A stretch of DNA of 64,000 nt from Begonia masoniana (lineage: Eukaryota; Streptophyta; Magnoliopsida; Cucurbitales; Begoniaceae), in NCBI GenBank assembly GCA_022432975.1, contig CM039502.1, forward strand, positions 28,887,133 through 28,951,132, in the 5' to 3' direction. The notes below the pieces were generated by a model that ran no database searches, had not been told where the DNA came from, and was given only the letters and a program-made list of their open reading frames with translations. This document shows, in pieces, positions 23,503 to 37,800 of this stretch; within the stretch, counting starts at the first letter, position 1, and the number at the start of each line of letters is the position of its first letter. The position numbers were made by a program, and so were the translations under genes.

Positions 23503-26500
23503 TCAATACCTGAATAACTCTGGATATTGGTCCATCATGTCTTGCTGGCGCTCCCAAGTTGTCTCCTCTATGTTCTGATTATGCCCTAAGACTTTCACCA
23601 GAGGAACTTCTTTGTTGCGCAACACTTTCACAGCATAGTCTAGGATCCTTACTGGTTTCTCCTCATATGCAAGGGTAGGATGAACTTCAATACTCTGCTG
23701 CTCCACAATTTGTGATGGATCTCGTACACACTTCTTCAACATAGATACATGGAACATATTATGGATTCCTTCCATAGAGGTGGGTAGCTGTAACTCGTAA
23801 GCTGCCTTCCCGATCCTTTTTAAGATTGAAAAGGGTCCAATAAATCTGGGGTTCAACTTGCCTCTCTTACCAAATCTCACAACTCCTTTGAATGGTGATA
23901 TCTTAAGAAAAACTTCATCACCTACATCAAACTCTAATTCCCTACGTCTTTTATCAGCTTAACTTTTCTGTCGGCTCTGAGCTGTCAAAATTTGCTAGCG
24001 GATGAGGGCAACCTTCTCAACAGTTTGTTGCACAATGACTGGACCAAACAACTGTGCTTCACCAACTTCATCTCAATACAAAGGTTATCTGCATTTTCGT
24101 CCATACAGTGCTTCATAAGGTGTCATCCTATTGTTGCCTGAAAATTGTTATTATAAAAAAATTCCACCAATGATAAATATTTACTCAAAGATCCTTGAAA
24201 ATATAATATGCATGCCCGGAGCATATCTTCTAAGGTCTGAATAGTCCTTTCAGATTGTCCATCTGTCTAAGGGTGAAAGGCTGTGCTAAAGTTGAGCTGC
24301 GTACCCATAGCCTTGTGCAGACTCTTCCAAAACTTGGACGTAAATCTAGAATCTCGGTCTGAAATTATGGTATTTGGAACTCCATGTAATTTAACAACCT
24401 CTTGCACATACAGCTCAGCAAGCTGATCCATCGAGTATGTCATCCTTATTGGCAGAAAGTGGGCGGATTTGGTTAATCGATCAACTATTACCCAGATTGC
24501 ATCATGTCCCTTTGCTGTTCTAGGCAATCCCACAACAAAGTCCATCATTATTTGTTCCCATTTCCATTCAGGAACCGGTAAGGGTTGTAACATTCCTGCA
24601 GGTCTCTGGTGTTCAGCTTTAATCTGCTGACAACACAAACATGATCCTACATACTCTGCCACACACCTTTTCATACTTGGCAACCAATAATACTGTTTAA
24701 GATCTTTGTACATCTTTGTAGTCCCAGGGTGAACAGAGAATCTGGAAGAATATGCTTCGGAAAGAATTTCATCTTGAAGTTCTTTAATGGCAGGAACAAA
24801 CCATCTATTTCTAAACTCAATGATTCCACCAGCAGAATAGTTAAAATCTGATTTGTCCGTAGAATCCATGCTTAACTTGTACTTGTTGCACTCTACATCA
24901 TTTATCTGGGCTTCCTTTATTCTTTCAAGAATGGTAGGTCTTAAGGATATTGCAGTAAGCATGGCTGACACACTATGCACTGCTTCTAGATTAAACCTTT
25001 GGAATTCAGACTCTGAGGCTAATGGTACATTAAGAATCAGGGCTGAGGCTGAAGTTGTTACTCTACTCAAAGCATCTGCCACAACATTTGCTTTGTCGGG
25101 ATGGTATTTAATCTCAAAATCAAAATCCTTCAAAAATTCCAACCATCGACGTTGCCTCATGTTTAATTCCTTCTGTGTGAAGATATATTTCAGACTTTTA
25201 TGGTCTGAGAATATTTCACAAGTTTGTCCATACAAGTAATGCCTCCAAATCTTAAGTGCAAATACCATTGCAGCTAATTCTAGGTCATGTGTAGGGTAAT
25301 TCTTCTCATGTGTTTTCAATTATCTAGAAGCATAGGTTATTACCTTACCATCTTGCATCAACACACATCCAAGACCAATTTTGGAAGCATCACAATAAAT
25401 GCTGAATTTACCATTTTCAACAGGAAGGGTTAATATTGGGGCATTGGTTAGTTTCTGTTTCAAAGTTTGGAAGCTGGATTCACATTCCTCAGTCCATGCA
25501 TACTTAATATTTTTCCTAGTTAACCGAGTGAGGAGTGTAGCAATCTTCGAGAATCCTTCAATAAATTTCCTGTAGTATCCTACTAACCCAAGGAAACTCC
25601 AAATATCTGTAGCATTCTTCGATTAGGGCCACTCTTTAACTGCTTGAACCTTGGCTGGATCGACAGATATCCCATCTCCAGAGATCACATGACCAAGAAA
25701 GTGAACTCTGTCCAACCAAAACTCACACTTGGAAAACTTAGCATAAAGTTGATGTTGTCTAAGTACTCCTAACACCAAACTCAAATGCCTTGCATGCTCG
25801 TCCTTAGTACGTGAATAGATTAAAATGTCATCTATAAACACAATGACAAACTTGTCTAAATACTCATGAAACACCCTATTCATAAGATCCATGAAGGCTG
25901 CTGGTGCATTTGTCAATCCAAAAGACATAACCAAAAACTCATAATGTCCGTACCTTGTGCGAAAGGTAGTCTTTCGGATATCTTCAGATTTAACTTTCAA
26001 TTGATAGTAACCTGACCTTAGATCAATTTTAGAGAAGACTCTTGCACCATTAAGTTGGTCGAATAAATCGTCAATCTTTGGCAATGGATACTTGTTCTTG
26101 ACAGTTAACTTATTCAATTCCCTATAATCAATGCACATACGCATCGATCCATCTTTCTTTTTGACAAAAAGAACAGGTGCACCCCACGGTGAAAAGCTAG
26201 GGCGTATGAACCCTTTCTCCAACAAATCCTCCAACTGCTTCTTTAATTCTTTAAGTTCTGATGGTGCTAATCTATATGGATTTTTAGACACGGGTTCGGC
26301 GCCAGGGTAAACATCTACAACAAATTCAATTTCTCTATCTGGTGGTAAACCAGGAAGGTCATATAAGAATACTTCAGGAAAGTCTTGGACAACTAAGACA
26401 TTTTGTGGATTTGCCTCCCCTACAAGTTGTGTGTCTAAAACGCTAGCTAAGAAGCACAAATACTCTCCACATGGGGAAGGTCTAGTGTTAATAGAAGTCA

Positions 26501-26680
26501 TCACAGACATTTCCTTATTCTTCTTCGAACCTTGAAAGGTATGTTTCAAACTACCAGGGGGTTGGAAGCTAACTATTCCAGTCCTACAATCAATTGTGGC
26601 GTGGTGCTTAAACAACCAGTCCATCCCTAGGATTACATCAAATCCCATTATATCCATAATAATGAGATCAGCAGGTAAAT
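23503..26680 (-). pseudogene. Element A pol (protease end, RT, RNase H, integrase), broken
   Basis: 25623-26657 holds the protease end ([11 protein letters not shown]) and the RT with [11 protein letters not shown] and [10 protein letters not shown]. 24267-25319 holds RNase H ([21 protein letters not shown]), the H2C2 integrase finger and the integrase core start (DFVVGLP, SDRDSRF). 23503-23880 holds the C-terminal part with HNMFHVSMLKKC and EETTWERQQDM. Stops lie at 25623 and 25320 and several more at 23881-24266, with a frameshift in the integrase. Solo LTR J separates this from the protease start and gag. Confidence 0.9.
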
Positions 26681-29324
26681 TGTAACGACCCCGACAGGAG
26701 CCGTCACTTAGTCATAATCTTTCATTAATCATTTACTCAACTTCTACCTTTTCTTCTCTTTTTCCAATCTAACATTTACATACATATTTTTTTTTTGAAC
26801 TCACTCTTAGACTGTTAACAGAGACGTTATAACATCAAGGGAACCTCACCCTCTCAAACTCGATTTTTCCTTAAATCCCGTCGGTTAAATCTTACACAGA
26901 GTCGAGCGGCTAAACTTGGTCATTTGATCAGCGACTTAATCGGGCAGGGAAGGAATGCCCCAGACCACTCGACATTAATCAGATCGATTTGCATGGGTTC
27001 GCATGCAGCGGGTGACGAAGTATATAACACCCGATTTGTCACGTGTGCCCTGCGTGACTCAGTTATAGACGCCCGGTAGAAAACATCTACCGGTGGTCAC
27101 GAGCATTGCACGTGTCTAATTAAAGACATTGCCCGGTCTCAAACATTCTCCACTAGATGTTCATATTTACACTACATTGACCGGTGGTCATGTGCGCCTC
27201 GCGTGACTAATTAAAACATTTCTCGGGCACTAGACGACAAGAAATTTCTCACATCATCCGGTGATTGAAATACCCTACATCACCCGGTGGCTAGACGACA
27301 AAGCTACACCTACATCATCCGGTGTTTGAAATACTCTACATCTACCGCTCACTAGACGACAAAATGACATTTACATCATCAGGTAACCTAAATACACTTG
27401 ATCTTCCGGTCACTAGACGACAAAACCACATTTTCATCATCTGGTGACTAAACGACAAACTACATTCCCATCATCCAGTGACTAAACATACTACATCATC
27501 CGGTGAGGAAACATACTACATCATCCGGTGACTAATTGTTCAACTTCTATCATTTGACATCCGCTGATAACGTCAGCCGGATGATTGCCTCATCCAGCTT
27601 CTATCATACGGCAGTGAAACACTATAATCATCAAACAACTTCATGCAACAGAAAATGTCACAACTCACCCAAATCTTAACTTAGTAACTATAAACCTCAA
27701 TGAGTAAGAATCATAGACTCATCCAGAATACACATAGCGGAAGACTTAAGCAAAACAGACCATTCAATAATCTTTAAAATCATTATCAGACTCTGAAGTC
27801 TAATCAATCAAATGCGAATCTCATTGTTATAAGAAATTCTATTCTACTTAGACATCTGTTTATCATAAACTTCACTGACATACTATGAGCATAACCAGGG
27901 GACTTAATCGCCTGTCCAGCTTTGCACTGTCATACTGAGCATCCTCCAGCAACCAGCTTTAAACATCATCTCTGGATTGGAAATCCTCACCTGTTAACTC
28001 TTCACCTACATCATAAGGTTTAACTATAAGCCTAATACTTAGTAAGGAATGCAATACCAACACGGATGCATGAATGCATAATTCGGAAAAACACATGCTC
28101 ATAAGTCTTTTGTTGTTCATATCTTTGCTCGTAATCATCATTCATAGTCATGGATCATATTCATCATTCATAATCATTGATCATATTCTTCATTTAAGTT
28201 GTGTGGATTAAGAGAGGATTTGTGCCGATAAAGGGGGTTCGACAGTGAGTTTGATCTTGGTCCCTACTGCGGGTCGTATTCATATGTCCCTCTTTTGGAC
28301 TGTGACATACGTCGAATCGCCCCTAACCCTCACTTAGTCCACGTTGTATAAGTTTTATCTTCTTACTTTATTCGTGAGAAAACCATGCTCTTAAAACATT
28401 TTCATATGCATAAGATAATCATGATGCATATACATGGAAATTCTTAAATCATCAAGCTACAGAACAGAGCACTATCCAACATGAGATCTTACCATTGAGC
28501 TAATCATCAACATAATGCTAGACAGTAACATAAGGAACTACTAATCATCGTATGAGTTTCTACCTAACATCCTTTGATGTAGGGTCCTAATGACCGAAAA
28601 ACCTGTACATTCACTTACCTGGTCTCCTTAGCAAAATATGAGTCTCTTCTCTTCGGACTTCTTCACCTAAAACATTTACATAGCAGTAGTTAAAACAAAA
28701 TCCTAGTAGTTCTAAATCTCAAGTCAACCTAAGATTTAATAGCTAAAGTCATTCCCGAATCCTTAGTCTAATACTTTGTGCATTCTGGAATCCAAAACCG
28801 AAATGGACTCAACTATCGGTTACTCGGGGTTGGTTGTTTTTAAATGTCCATAATCGATTCGGAATGACATTACCACTCTCAGATTCTAAAATATCCTTAT
28901 TAATACTCGGCCATTAAAGAATCCGAAACTCCAATACTAAGTTGAAAATAGAGCTTAACAACTAACAGATAACTACCTTGCCTATTTCATACCTTGGGCG
29001 TGGATTCGTAGGGAATGCAGGCCTGAAGCCGGTCGTCGACGAGAAGGATCACTGGAAACAGAGAGCGAGAGCTCGGGAGAGAAGAAATCGCCGCGAGTAG
29101 AAGATGTCGGCCACAGTGGTTTAAATGAAGTTTGAACCCTTTCCATTTTCTTTAAATACCGGTCTCAAACCTCCATTATTACAACTTTGTCACTCAACCT
29201 AGTTTAAATCCACATGTAATTAATTAAACTCAGCATAAAATTCTAAACCGGAAAAATTAACTAAACACGACCGTTAAAACGGTTAAGGAAATCACCTGGT
29301 CGTTATTTCGGATGTTACATAATT
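26676..29324 (-). mobile_element. Solo LTR J inside element A pol
   Basis: 26681-29319 (2639 bp) begins TGTAACGACCCCGACAGG and ends GGATGTTACA. It interrupts the protease reading frame; the flanks TAAAT (26676-26680) and TAATT (29320-29324) are a 5-bp duplication with one mismatch. Related to the LTRs of element B by its ends and by a degenerate CATCATCCGGTGACTA repeat at 27060-27550. Sense TATTTAA lies at 29152-29158. Confidence 0.82.
28005..28618 (-). other. Splice-like module, solo LTR J
   Basis: Sense donor CAG|GTAAGT starts at 28618 and acceptor GATGTAG|GTG ends at 28006. The arm 28575-28583 (TGATGTAGG on plus) pairs with 28005-28013 (CCTACATCA). Confidence 0.55.
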
Positions 29325-30618
29325 TCTTGTTTCCCACTATCACCACACTATTAAGTATTACACGGCTAGAGTGCATGCATTCACCAGAGGGTAACGTGAC
29401 ATTAAACATATGCTCAGATAGCGTAGGTTGTACATCTAGCTTAACAGAAAATGCAGATGCTATAAATTAATGTGTTGCACCAGAATCTATTAAAGTAAAA
29501 ACAGGCATAGAGTTGATCAATATAGTACCTGATACAACAGCGGGCTGTTCCTCACCCGACTCCATCATGGAGAATATTCTTGGTTTAACCATAGCAGGGC
29601 CATTCTTAGGAGCTAGGTAGTCTCTGCTAATGTGGCCGACTTTGTTACAATTGTAGCATCTGGTGATTCTAGGCTTCGGGCATTCTTTGATCGTGTGTCC
29701 AACCTTCTCACAGTTGAAACACTTTCCAAAGCCCAATCTGCACTCGCCCATGTGGTTCTTCAAGCACTTAGGACACTGGGGAAATTTCCTGACATTCTGT
29801 ACCTTCCCTCCTGTACTTTGGCTACTCTGACCTTCACTGGGCCTCTTCATTCCTCTTTGTTGGTGTGGCTGGACAAACTTTTGTGGGACCTCTTTTGGTC
29901 CAGCACACTTCCTTTCAGCTTCTTCCACTTCCAGAGCAGTAGACACAACTTCACTGAATGTCAAGCCTTTAATACCACAAAATTTAACTCCTCGGTAAAT
30001 TTCTGGCTTCAGCCCATGCACAAATTTGAACACCTTATCCTCGTCCCTGTGAGCAAAATGTCCAGCAAACCTGGACAGGGACTCGAATTGCCTACTGTAC
30101 TCAGCCACAGACCCTGTCTGCTTCAAGTTCAGAAATTCCAACTTCTTTGCAGTTTGGACAGTGCTGCTAAAATACTTCTCATAGAAAATGTCCCTGAATT
30201 GTGACCAAGTCATCGCCAAAACATCAGTGGTGGTCTCTATTGTTTCCCACCAGAGTTGAGCATCACCAGCCAAATGAAACGTTGCCAACGTGACCTTGTC
30301 TCCTTCTCCAATGTTGGCACACCTAAACATACTCTCAATCTTTCTAAGCCACCCTTCAGCAATAACCGGATCAGACGACTGTCCATCAAACGTGAGTGGT
30401 CATAGCCTCCTGAATCTATCACCAGAATGTTCATTGCTAGAACTCGAGTTGGAACTTCTTTGTACCTCTCGGTTCAACAGCACACCTAACTGATCGGACT
30501 GCTGACGCACTAAGTCTGTTTGCTGACGCACCAGATCTGTTAGCTGCCTAATCACGCTAGGATCTTCCTCAGCTCTTAAGTTGGGCATCTCTCTTGGTCT
30601 TCCTGGTCGTCTAGCCAT
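29325..30618 (-). pseudogene. Element A gag and protease start, broken
   Basis: Gag starts MARRPGRPREMPNLR at 30618. A TGA near 30400 breaks it, then 29467-30330 continues in the same frame with the retrotransposon gag core (AQLWWETIE, FYEKYF) and zinc knuckles. CFNCEKVGHTIKEC is intact; in the next, CYNCNKVGHISRDY, the last Cys is Tyr. The protease motif LIDSGATH is followed by a TAA at 29467-29469 where Ser is usual. Confidence 0.88.
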
Positions 30619-30757
30619 TTTCTATACTCCTGTTCAAGATTAACTACTCTCATAAACATCTAATAACTAAGGTTAACATAAACACTTACAGTTGTTGGAG
30701 TGCTCCCATGCGACGATCGGCACTGATGAGTAATCTGTTGAACGGTTTAACTGAATG

Positions 30758-30769
30758 TCTCTGATACCA
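30758..30769 (-). other. Primer binding site of element A
   Basis: On the minus strand TGGTATCAGAGA lies three bases inside the 5' LTR edge. It matches the 3' end complement of initiator tRNA-Met with one change. Confidence 0.85.
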
Positions 30770-31689
30770 TACTGTAACAGCCCCGAGTCCTCTGAACCCA
30801 GTTCGTTACACATAATCCGAACATAACTGAGAAACTTTGGACCAAATTTAAAACTTCGCTCGAAAGTCAAAATTTGACATTTTTCTAAAATCTCAAAACA
30901 TTTAAAAATCTTGCAGCGGAAATTCTTTTGAGCAAAAAAGAATTAAGCAGAGCTATAAAACAATGTTTGAATAATCGATTAAAATATTAAGAAATAATTC
31001 GGCCAGAAGAGATCAAGGCTTAAGCGTGAAAACTTGAAAATCGTAAGAGTCAAATACATCCGCCGATAAGCAAAGTCAACGAAAAGGGAGCGGAAACAGA
31101 AACTGAAGGCTTCTACCGATCACAAAACGACAAAACTTATTATACACTTCCACTGATGACGTAAGCCGGATGATTCATTCAACTAACTCACACCGATCAC
31201 AAAACGACAAACTTATTATACACTTCTTGTAACGACCCGGGGAGGATCGCCACGAAATTCTTGACTTTACATAAAACATTAACTCATATTTGAACTCTTT
31301 TCTCCTTCTTTTTTTTTTCTTTAATAACAGTATACCTAACAGGCTTAAAGACTTCAACTTAACGGATGGAAAGTTAGTCCCTCGTACATGCTTCCAATCG
31401 ACGTACTAGTTGCATGGGTCTGCATGCATCAACCGATAGACATTGCTCTTCCGGATGGCACGTGCACCCCACATGACTCATTTAAACACCTATCGGCAGA
31501 TGCGAATACTCGCATCGACCGACGATCACGTGCATCTTGTGTGTCCAATTTAAAAACATCCACCGATACACATGTGAAATTCACGTGTTCATCTATGACA
31601 TCTTCCGATAGCTTACAAGCTCTATATCATTCGATCACTAAACGACAAGTTATTATTTACATCATCCGGCGAGGGAATATACTTCATCT

Positions 31690-32940
31690 TCCGGTGAAAT
31701 AGGGAAACATCATCCAGATGGCTAACATCTCTACATCTGCCGATCGCTAAGCGACAAAAATAGCATTTCCATCATCTGATGGCTAACCACTCTACATCTG
31801 CCGGATCGCTAGACGACACAAAAGAAGCACTTTATCATCCGATGGCTAAACACTCTACATCTGCCGATTGGATAGACGACAAAATAGCACTTTCATCATC
31901 GGATGGCTAAACACTGCTACATCTGCCGATCGCTAGACGACAAAATAGCACTTTCATCATCCGATGGCTAAACACTCTACATCTGCCGATCGCTAGACGA
32001 CAAAATAGCACTTTCATCATCCGATGGCTAAACACTCTACATCTGCCGATCGCTAGACGACAAAATAGCATTTCCATCATCTGATGGCTAACACTCTACA
32101 TCTGCCGATCGCTAGACGACAAAATAGCACTTTCATCATCCGATGGCTAACACTCTACATCTGCCGATTGCTAGACGACAAAATAGCACTTTCATCATCG
32201 GATGGCTAAACACTCTACATCTGCCGATCGCTAGACGACAAAATAGCACTTTCATCATCCGATGGCTAACACTCTACATCTGCCGATTGCTAGACGACAA
32301 AATAGCACTTTCATCATCGGATGGCTAAACACTCTACATCTGCCGATCGCTAGACGACAAAATAGCACTTTCATCATCCGATGGCTAAACACTCTACATC
32401 TGCCGATCGCTAGACGACAAAATAGCACTTTCATCATCCGATGGCTAAACACTCTACATCTGCCGATCGCTAGACGACAAAATAGCACTTTCATCATCCG
32501 ATGGCTAAACACTCTACATCTGCCGATCGCTAGACGACAAAATAGCACTTTCATCATCCGATGGCTAAACACTCTACATCTGCCGATCGCTAGACGACAA
32601 AATAGCACTTTCATCATCCGATGGCTAAACACTCTACATCTGCCGATCGCTAGACGACAAAATAGCACTTTCATCATCCGATGGCTAAACACTCTACATC
32701 TGCCGATCGCTAGACGACAAAATAGCACTTTCATCATCCGATGGCTAAACACTCTACATCTGCCGATCGCTAGACGACAAAATAGCACTTTCATCATCCG
32801 ATGGCTAAACACTCTACATCTGCCGATCGCTAGACGACAAAATAGCACTTTCATCATCCGATGGCTAAACACTCTACATCTGCCGATCGCTAGACGACAA
32901 AATAGCACTTTCATCATCCGATGGAGAAACATACTACATC
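31690..32940 (-). repeat. 60-bp tandem array in element B 3' LTR, about 20 copies
   Basis: Unit of 60 bp with CATCTGCCGATCGCTAGACG and TTTCATCATCCGATGGCTAA. The core CATCATCCGATGG recurs about 21 times. 32341-32880 is nine copies with no visible difference. To the left (32161-32340) units alternate CGATTGC/CGGATGG with CGATCGC/CCGATGG, a two-unit higher-order pattern. Because 60 is divisible by three, repeat ORFs of 283 and 233 codons exist on opposite strands; neither is considered a gene. Confidence 0.95.
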
Positions 32941-33438
32941 TTCCTGGTGACGTCATCCGGAAGACTCAATCGTTCGACTCCTATCATTTGACATCTGTCG
33001 ATGACGTCAGCCGGATGAATTCCTCATCCAGCTTCTATCTTATGGCAGTAAAACACTATGATCATCAAACAACCTCATCCAACAGAAAATACTACAACTC
33101 ACCCAATTCTTAACCTGGGAATTATAAACCCTAATGAGTGAAAACCATATCCCATACAAGATACACATAGCGGAAGGCTTAAGCCAAAACAGACCATTCA
33201 TAATTCTTAAAATCGTTACAGATTCTGAAGCAAACCATTCAAAATCCGAATCTCATTGTTATAAGAAGACTCTATTCTACTTAGTCATCTGTTTATCATA
33301 AACTTCTCTGACTTACTATGGGTATAACCAGGGAACTTGATCGCCTATCCGGCCTTCACTGCTCACACTGAGCATCCTCCAGCAACCAAGCCTAGAGTTC
33401 TTCATCGACCTTGAGTTCCTCACCTGAGAGAACTGTCA

Positions 33439-34153
33439 CCTACATCATAAGGTTTTAAACTATAAGCCTAATGCTTAGTATGGAATGCAACACTAACATG
33501 AGTGCATGAATGCATAATTTCAGAGAAAAACATGCTCATAGATCATTTCTTGTTCATATTCTTATTCATATTCATCATTCCTTTCATCATTCATATCATG
33601 GATCATATTCATCATTCATAGTCATTGATCCTATTCATCCATAGTCTTTGTTCCTCTTCTTCATTCATAGTCATTGCTCATATTCTTGTTTAGTTGTGTG
33701 GATCAAGAGAGGATTGTGCCGGTAAAGGGGGTTCGACAGTGAGTTGATCTGTTCCCTACTGCGGGGTCGTATTCATATTCCTTCTTTGGACTGTGACCTA
33801 CGCCGAACCGCCCCCAACCCTCACTTAATCCACGTTGCATAAATCTTATATACACATATACATACATATCTTGTTCATGGAAAACATGCGTTACAAACAT
33901 TTTCTTATGCTTGAGAAAACATTCATGATGCATGAAATGAGAAACTCTTAACTCATCAAACTATGACAAGGATCATACCAGAGCAGACAACTTCACATTC
34001 ACTAGCAGGTCATCAAATAGTATAACTCGCAACATATATAAATCCTTCAAGTGCAGACAAGCTCATTATCATAAGGTAAACGTTAGACATCTCAACCTAG
34101 TACTCCCATGATGTAGGGCTCTATTAGCCGGAAATCTTAATACATTCACTTAC
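33439..34153 (-). other. Splice-like module, element B 3' LTR
   Basis: Sense donor CAG|GTAAGT starts at 34153 and acceptor GATGTAG|GTG ends at 33440 (714 bp). The arm 34108-34117 (ATGATGTAGG) is a perfect inverted repeat of 33439-33448. Confidence 0.6.
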
Positions 34154-34899
34154 CTGGTCTCCTTAGCACTTTGAGCTTCTTTCTCTTCAACTTCTTCACC
34201 TAGAACATTTACATTGCAGTAGTTAAAACAAAATCCTAACAGTTCTACTCACAAGTCATCCTAGGGTCTAATAACTAAGAGTCATTCCTGAATCCTTAGT
34301 CTAATACTCGATGTAACCTGAAATCTCAAAACCAAGACAGACGAATTCGAGAAATAATAACTCAGGGTTGGTTATTTTAAATGTCCAGAATTGATTCAGA
34401 ATGACATTACTAATCTTGGGTTTCAAAATGTTCCTATCAATACTCGGCCATTGAAGAATTCAAATCTTCAATACAGAGCTGAAAAAAAACTGGGCTAATA
34501 AACTAACAGATAACCACATTGTTAAACCCGTACCTCGAGCACAAAGTAGCCGAGAAGCAGCAAGGAAACCGCTCGCAGAAGGAAGGATTTCCAGCTGACA
34601 GAGAGTGAGAGCTTGGGAGAGAAGAAATCGCCAGAAGTTGGGGTTGTCGGCTACAGTGGTTTAAATGAGGTTTGAATCCTTTCCTTTTTCTTTAAATACT
34701 GGCTGCAATCCTCCATTATTACAACTTTGCCACTCAACCTAGTTTAGATCCACATGTGTTTAATTAATCTTGGCATAAATCCTAAACTACGAAGATTAAA
34801 TATTTATGACCGTTAATACAGTTAAGAAAATCACCTGGCCGTTGACTCAGGTGTTACACCCACCCCTCCTTAAACAAAATTTTCGTCCCCGAAAATTGA

Positions 34900-37800
34900 T
34901 CAAACAAACAACTCTGGATACTTGTCTAACATGTCCTGTCGTCGCTCCCACGTGGCTTCTTCAATGCCATGATGCTTCCATAAAACTTTGACCAACGGAA
35001 TCTCTTTATTCCTCAGAGTCTTAACCGCGGATTCCAATATCTGCACTGGCTTCTCTTCATACGTTAGTGTCTGCTCAATCTCAAAATCCACTGGTTCAAC
35101 AACTTGTGTAGGGTCCCGTATACATTTTCTTAACATTGACACATGGAAAACATTATGAACTTTATCCAATGATGGAGGCAACTGCATTCTGTAAGCTGTG
35201 CTACCGATTCTAGCCAAAACAGGGAATGGTCCAATAAATCGTGGATTAAGCTTTCCCTTCCTGCCAAATCTTAGTACTCCTTTAAATGGTGAAACCTTCA
35301 GAAAAACTTCATCACCAACAGCAAATTCAAGATCTCTCCTCCTTTTGTCTGCAAAACTTTTCTGTCGACTTTGTGCAGTAATCATCCTCCTCTTAATAAT
35401 GGCAATCTTGTCTGACATCTGCTGCAACATCTTGGGACCTATGAGTTTTGCTTCACCAACTTCATCCCAATACAGAGGTGATCTACATTTCCTACCATAC
35501 AACGCCTCATAAGGTGCCATACCTATGGTGGACTGGTAGCTGTTGTTGTAAGAGAACTCAACCAGGGGTAAGTATCTACTCCAGGATGACTGGAAATCTA
35601 GTACACATGCCCTCAGCATGTCTTCAAGTATCTGAATAGTCCTTTCAGATTGACCATCTGTCTGTGGATGGAAGGCAGTACTGAAGGTTAACTTTGTACC
35701 TAATGCGTCTTGTAAGCTTTTCCAAAATCGGGAGGTAAATCTAGGGTCGCGATCAGAGACAATAGATGCAGGAATTCCATGCAACCTAATAACTTCTTGT
35801 ACATAAAGGTCAGCAGGCTGGTCCATCGAGTAGGTTGTCCTTACTGGTAAGAAATGGGCTGATTTTGTCAATCTATCAATCACAACCCAAATACTATCAT
35901 GTCCCTTAGTTGTCTTGGGTAGTCCTACAACGAAATCCATAGCTATGTGTTCTCACTTCCATTCGGGAATAGGTAGGGGCTGAAGAGTACCTCCTGGACG
36001 TTGGTGCTCAGCTTTAACCTGTTGGCAAACCAAACATGACTCTACATGCTTAGCAACATCTCTCTTTAAGTTTGGCCACCAATAGAGTAACTTTAGGTCT
36101 CGATACATCTTGGTGCTTCCAGGATGCACAGAAAAGGAAGACGAATGCGCCTCAGTCAAGATTAACTTACGTAATCCTTCATCATTAGGGACATACCATC
36201 TATTTCTAAACCTCAGAATTCCATCCTTGGAAAGACTAAACTCGGAGGTGGTGTCTTTCACCTTGTTCATTATGCCGTTATTCTCCTCAGAGTCCTTCTG
36301 TTGTGCCTCTTTGATCTTTTCTAAAACCGTTGGTTGGATGGTCAAATCGGCAAGTAAGGTTGACAACTCTGGAACTATCTCCAATTCAAACTTCTGAACT
36401 TCTGTCCTCAAAGGTATAGACATAGTTGACATGACGGATTGCGTAGTTGTTGACATCCTGCTCAATGCGTCAGCTACAGAGTTAGCCTTACCCGGGTGAT
36501 ACCTGATCTCAAAGTCGTAATCCTTAACAAATTCCAACCAACGCCTCTGCCTCATGTTTAATTCCTTTTGTGTAAAGAGATACTTCAGAATTTTATGGTC
36601 AGAAAACACCTCACACTGCTGTCCATATAAGTAGTGCCTCCACATCTTCAAAGCAAAAACGACAGCGGCTAATTCTAAATCATGGGTGGGGTAGCTCTGT
36701 TCATAACTCTTTAATTGCCTAGAGGCATACGCTATAACTTTACCTTCTTGCATCAAAACACAGCCTAAACCAACTTTTGATGCATCACAAAATACGCTAA
36801 ACTTTCCTTCTTCAGTTGGAAGGGTCAAAACTGGGGCTGTTGTCAACTTCACCTTCAATGTCTGGAAGCTATCTTCACAAGCTTCGGTCCAAGAATATTT
36901 ATTGTCCTTCTTTGTCAAATTCGTCAGGGGCTTAGCTATCATAGAAAACCCTTTGATGAACTTTCTGTAATAGCCTGCCAATCCAAGGAAACTGCGGACT
37001 TCACTGGCATTCTTTGGTTGTGGCCAATCCTTTACTACCTGAATTTTGGTCGGGTCCACAGATATGCCATTAGCAGAAACTACATGGCCAAGAAAATTAA
37101 CCTTGTCCAACCAAAATTCACACTTGGACAATTTGGCATATAGCTGGTGCTCCTTCAATGTTGTCAAAACTATTCTTAAATGCTCTGCATGGTCAGCTTC
37201 TGTCCGTGAGTATATCAGGATATCATCTATGAACACAATTACAAATTTGTCCAAATACTCCCGAAACACACGATTCATTAAGTCCATGAAGGCTGCAGGT
37301 GCATTGGTCAGTCCAAATGACATGACCAAGAATTCATAGTGTCCATAACGGGTTCTGAAGGCTGTCTTTGGTATATCTCCTTCCTTAACTTTCAGTTGGT
37401 AATAACCTGAACGTAAATCTATTTTTGAAAACACCTTTTCTCCTTGCAGTTGGTCAAACAAATCATCAATTCGGGGTAAGGGGTGCTTATTCTTGATTGT
37501 TAACTTATTTAGCTCCCTATAGTCTATGCACATTCTAAGGGAACCATCCTTCTTCTTGACAAATAAGACAGGTGCACCCCAAGGGGAACTACTAGGGCGT
37601 ATGAATCCTTTGTCTACTAATTCATGTAGTTGGACTTTTAACTCCTTTAACTCAACCGATGCCATACGGTAAGGGTTTTTAGATACAGGCAATGCCTCGG
37701 GATATGTATCAATTACAAACTCTATTTCTCTATCAGGTGGTAATCCTGGCAAGTCATCTAAGAACGCCCCAGGGAACTCCCTGACTACGGGGATATCTTG

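Larger units (their letters stand above)
31228..34858 (-). mobile_element. Element B 3' LTR (expanded array)
   Basis: Starts TGTAACGACCCGGGG, ends GGTGTTACA. On the minus strand the adjacent AAGGAGGGGTGGG is the polypurine tract (about 34859-34873). Sense TATTTAA at 34692-34698 leaves a U3 of only about 160 bp, so most of the LTR, including the array, would be transcribed. Confidence 0.9.

Noticed and set aside
24853..25239. Plus-strand ORF opposite element A RNase H
   Set aside because: Antisense shadow of pol. The same applies to plus-strand frames at 29632-30204, 35198-35639, 36110-36397, 37046-37339 and 38513-38818.
31690..32940. CRISPR-like array
   Set aside because: Units are directly tandem without unique spacers, lie inside a plant LTR and have no cas genes nearby.
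32255..33113. Long repeat-protein ORFs on both strands (283 and 233 codons)
   Set aside because: They arise because the 60-bp LTR repeat is a multiple of three and lacks stops in those frames. Both strands are open, and the array length differs between the two LTRs.
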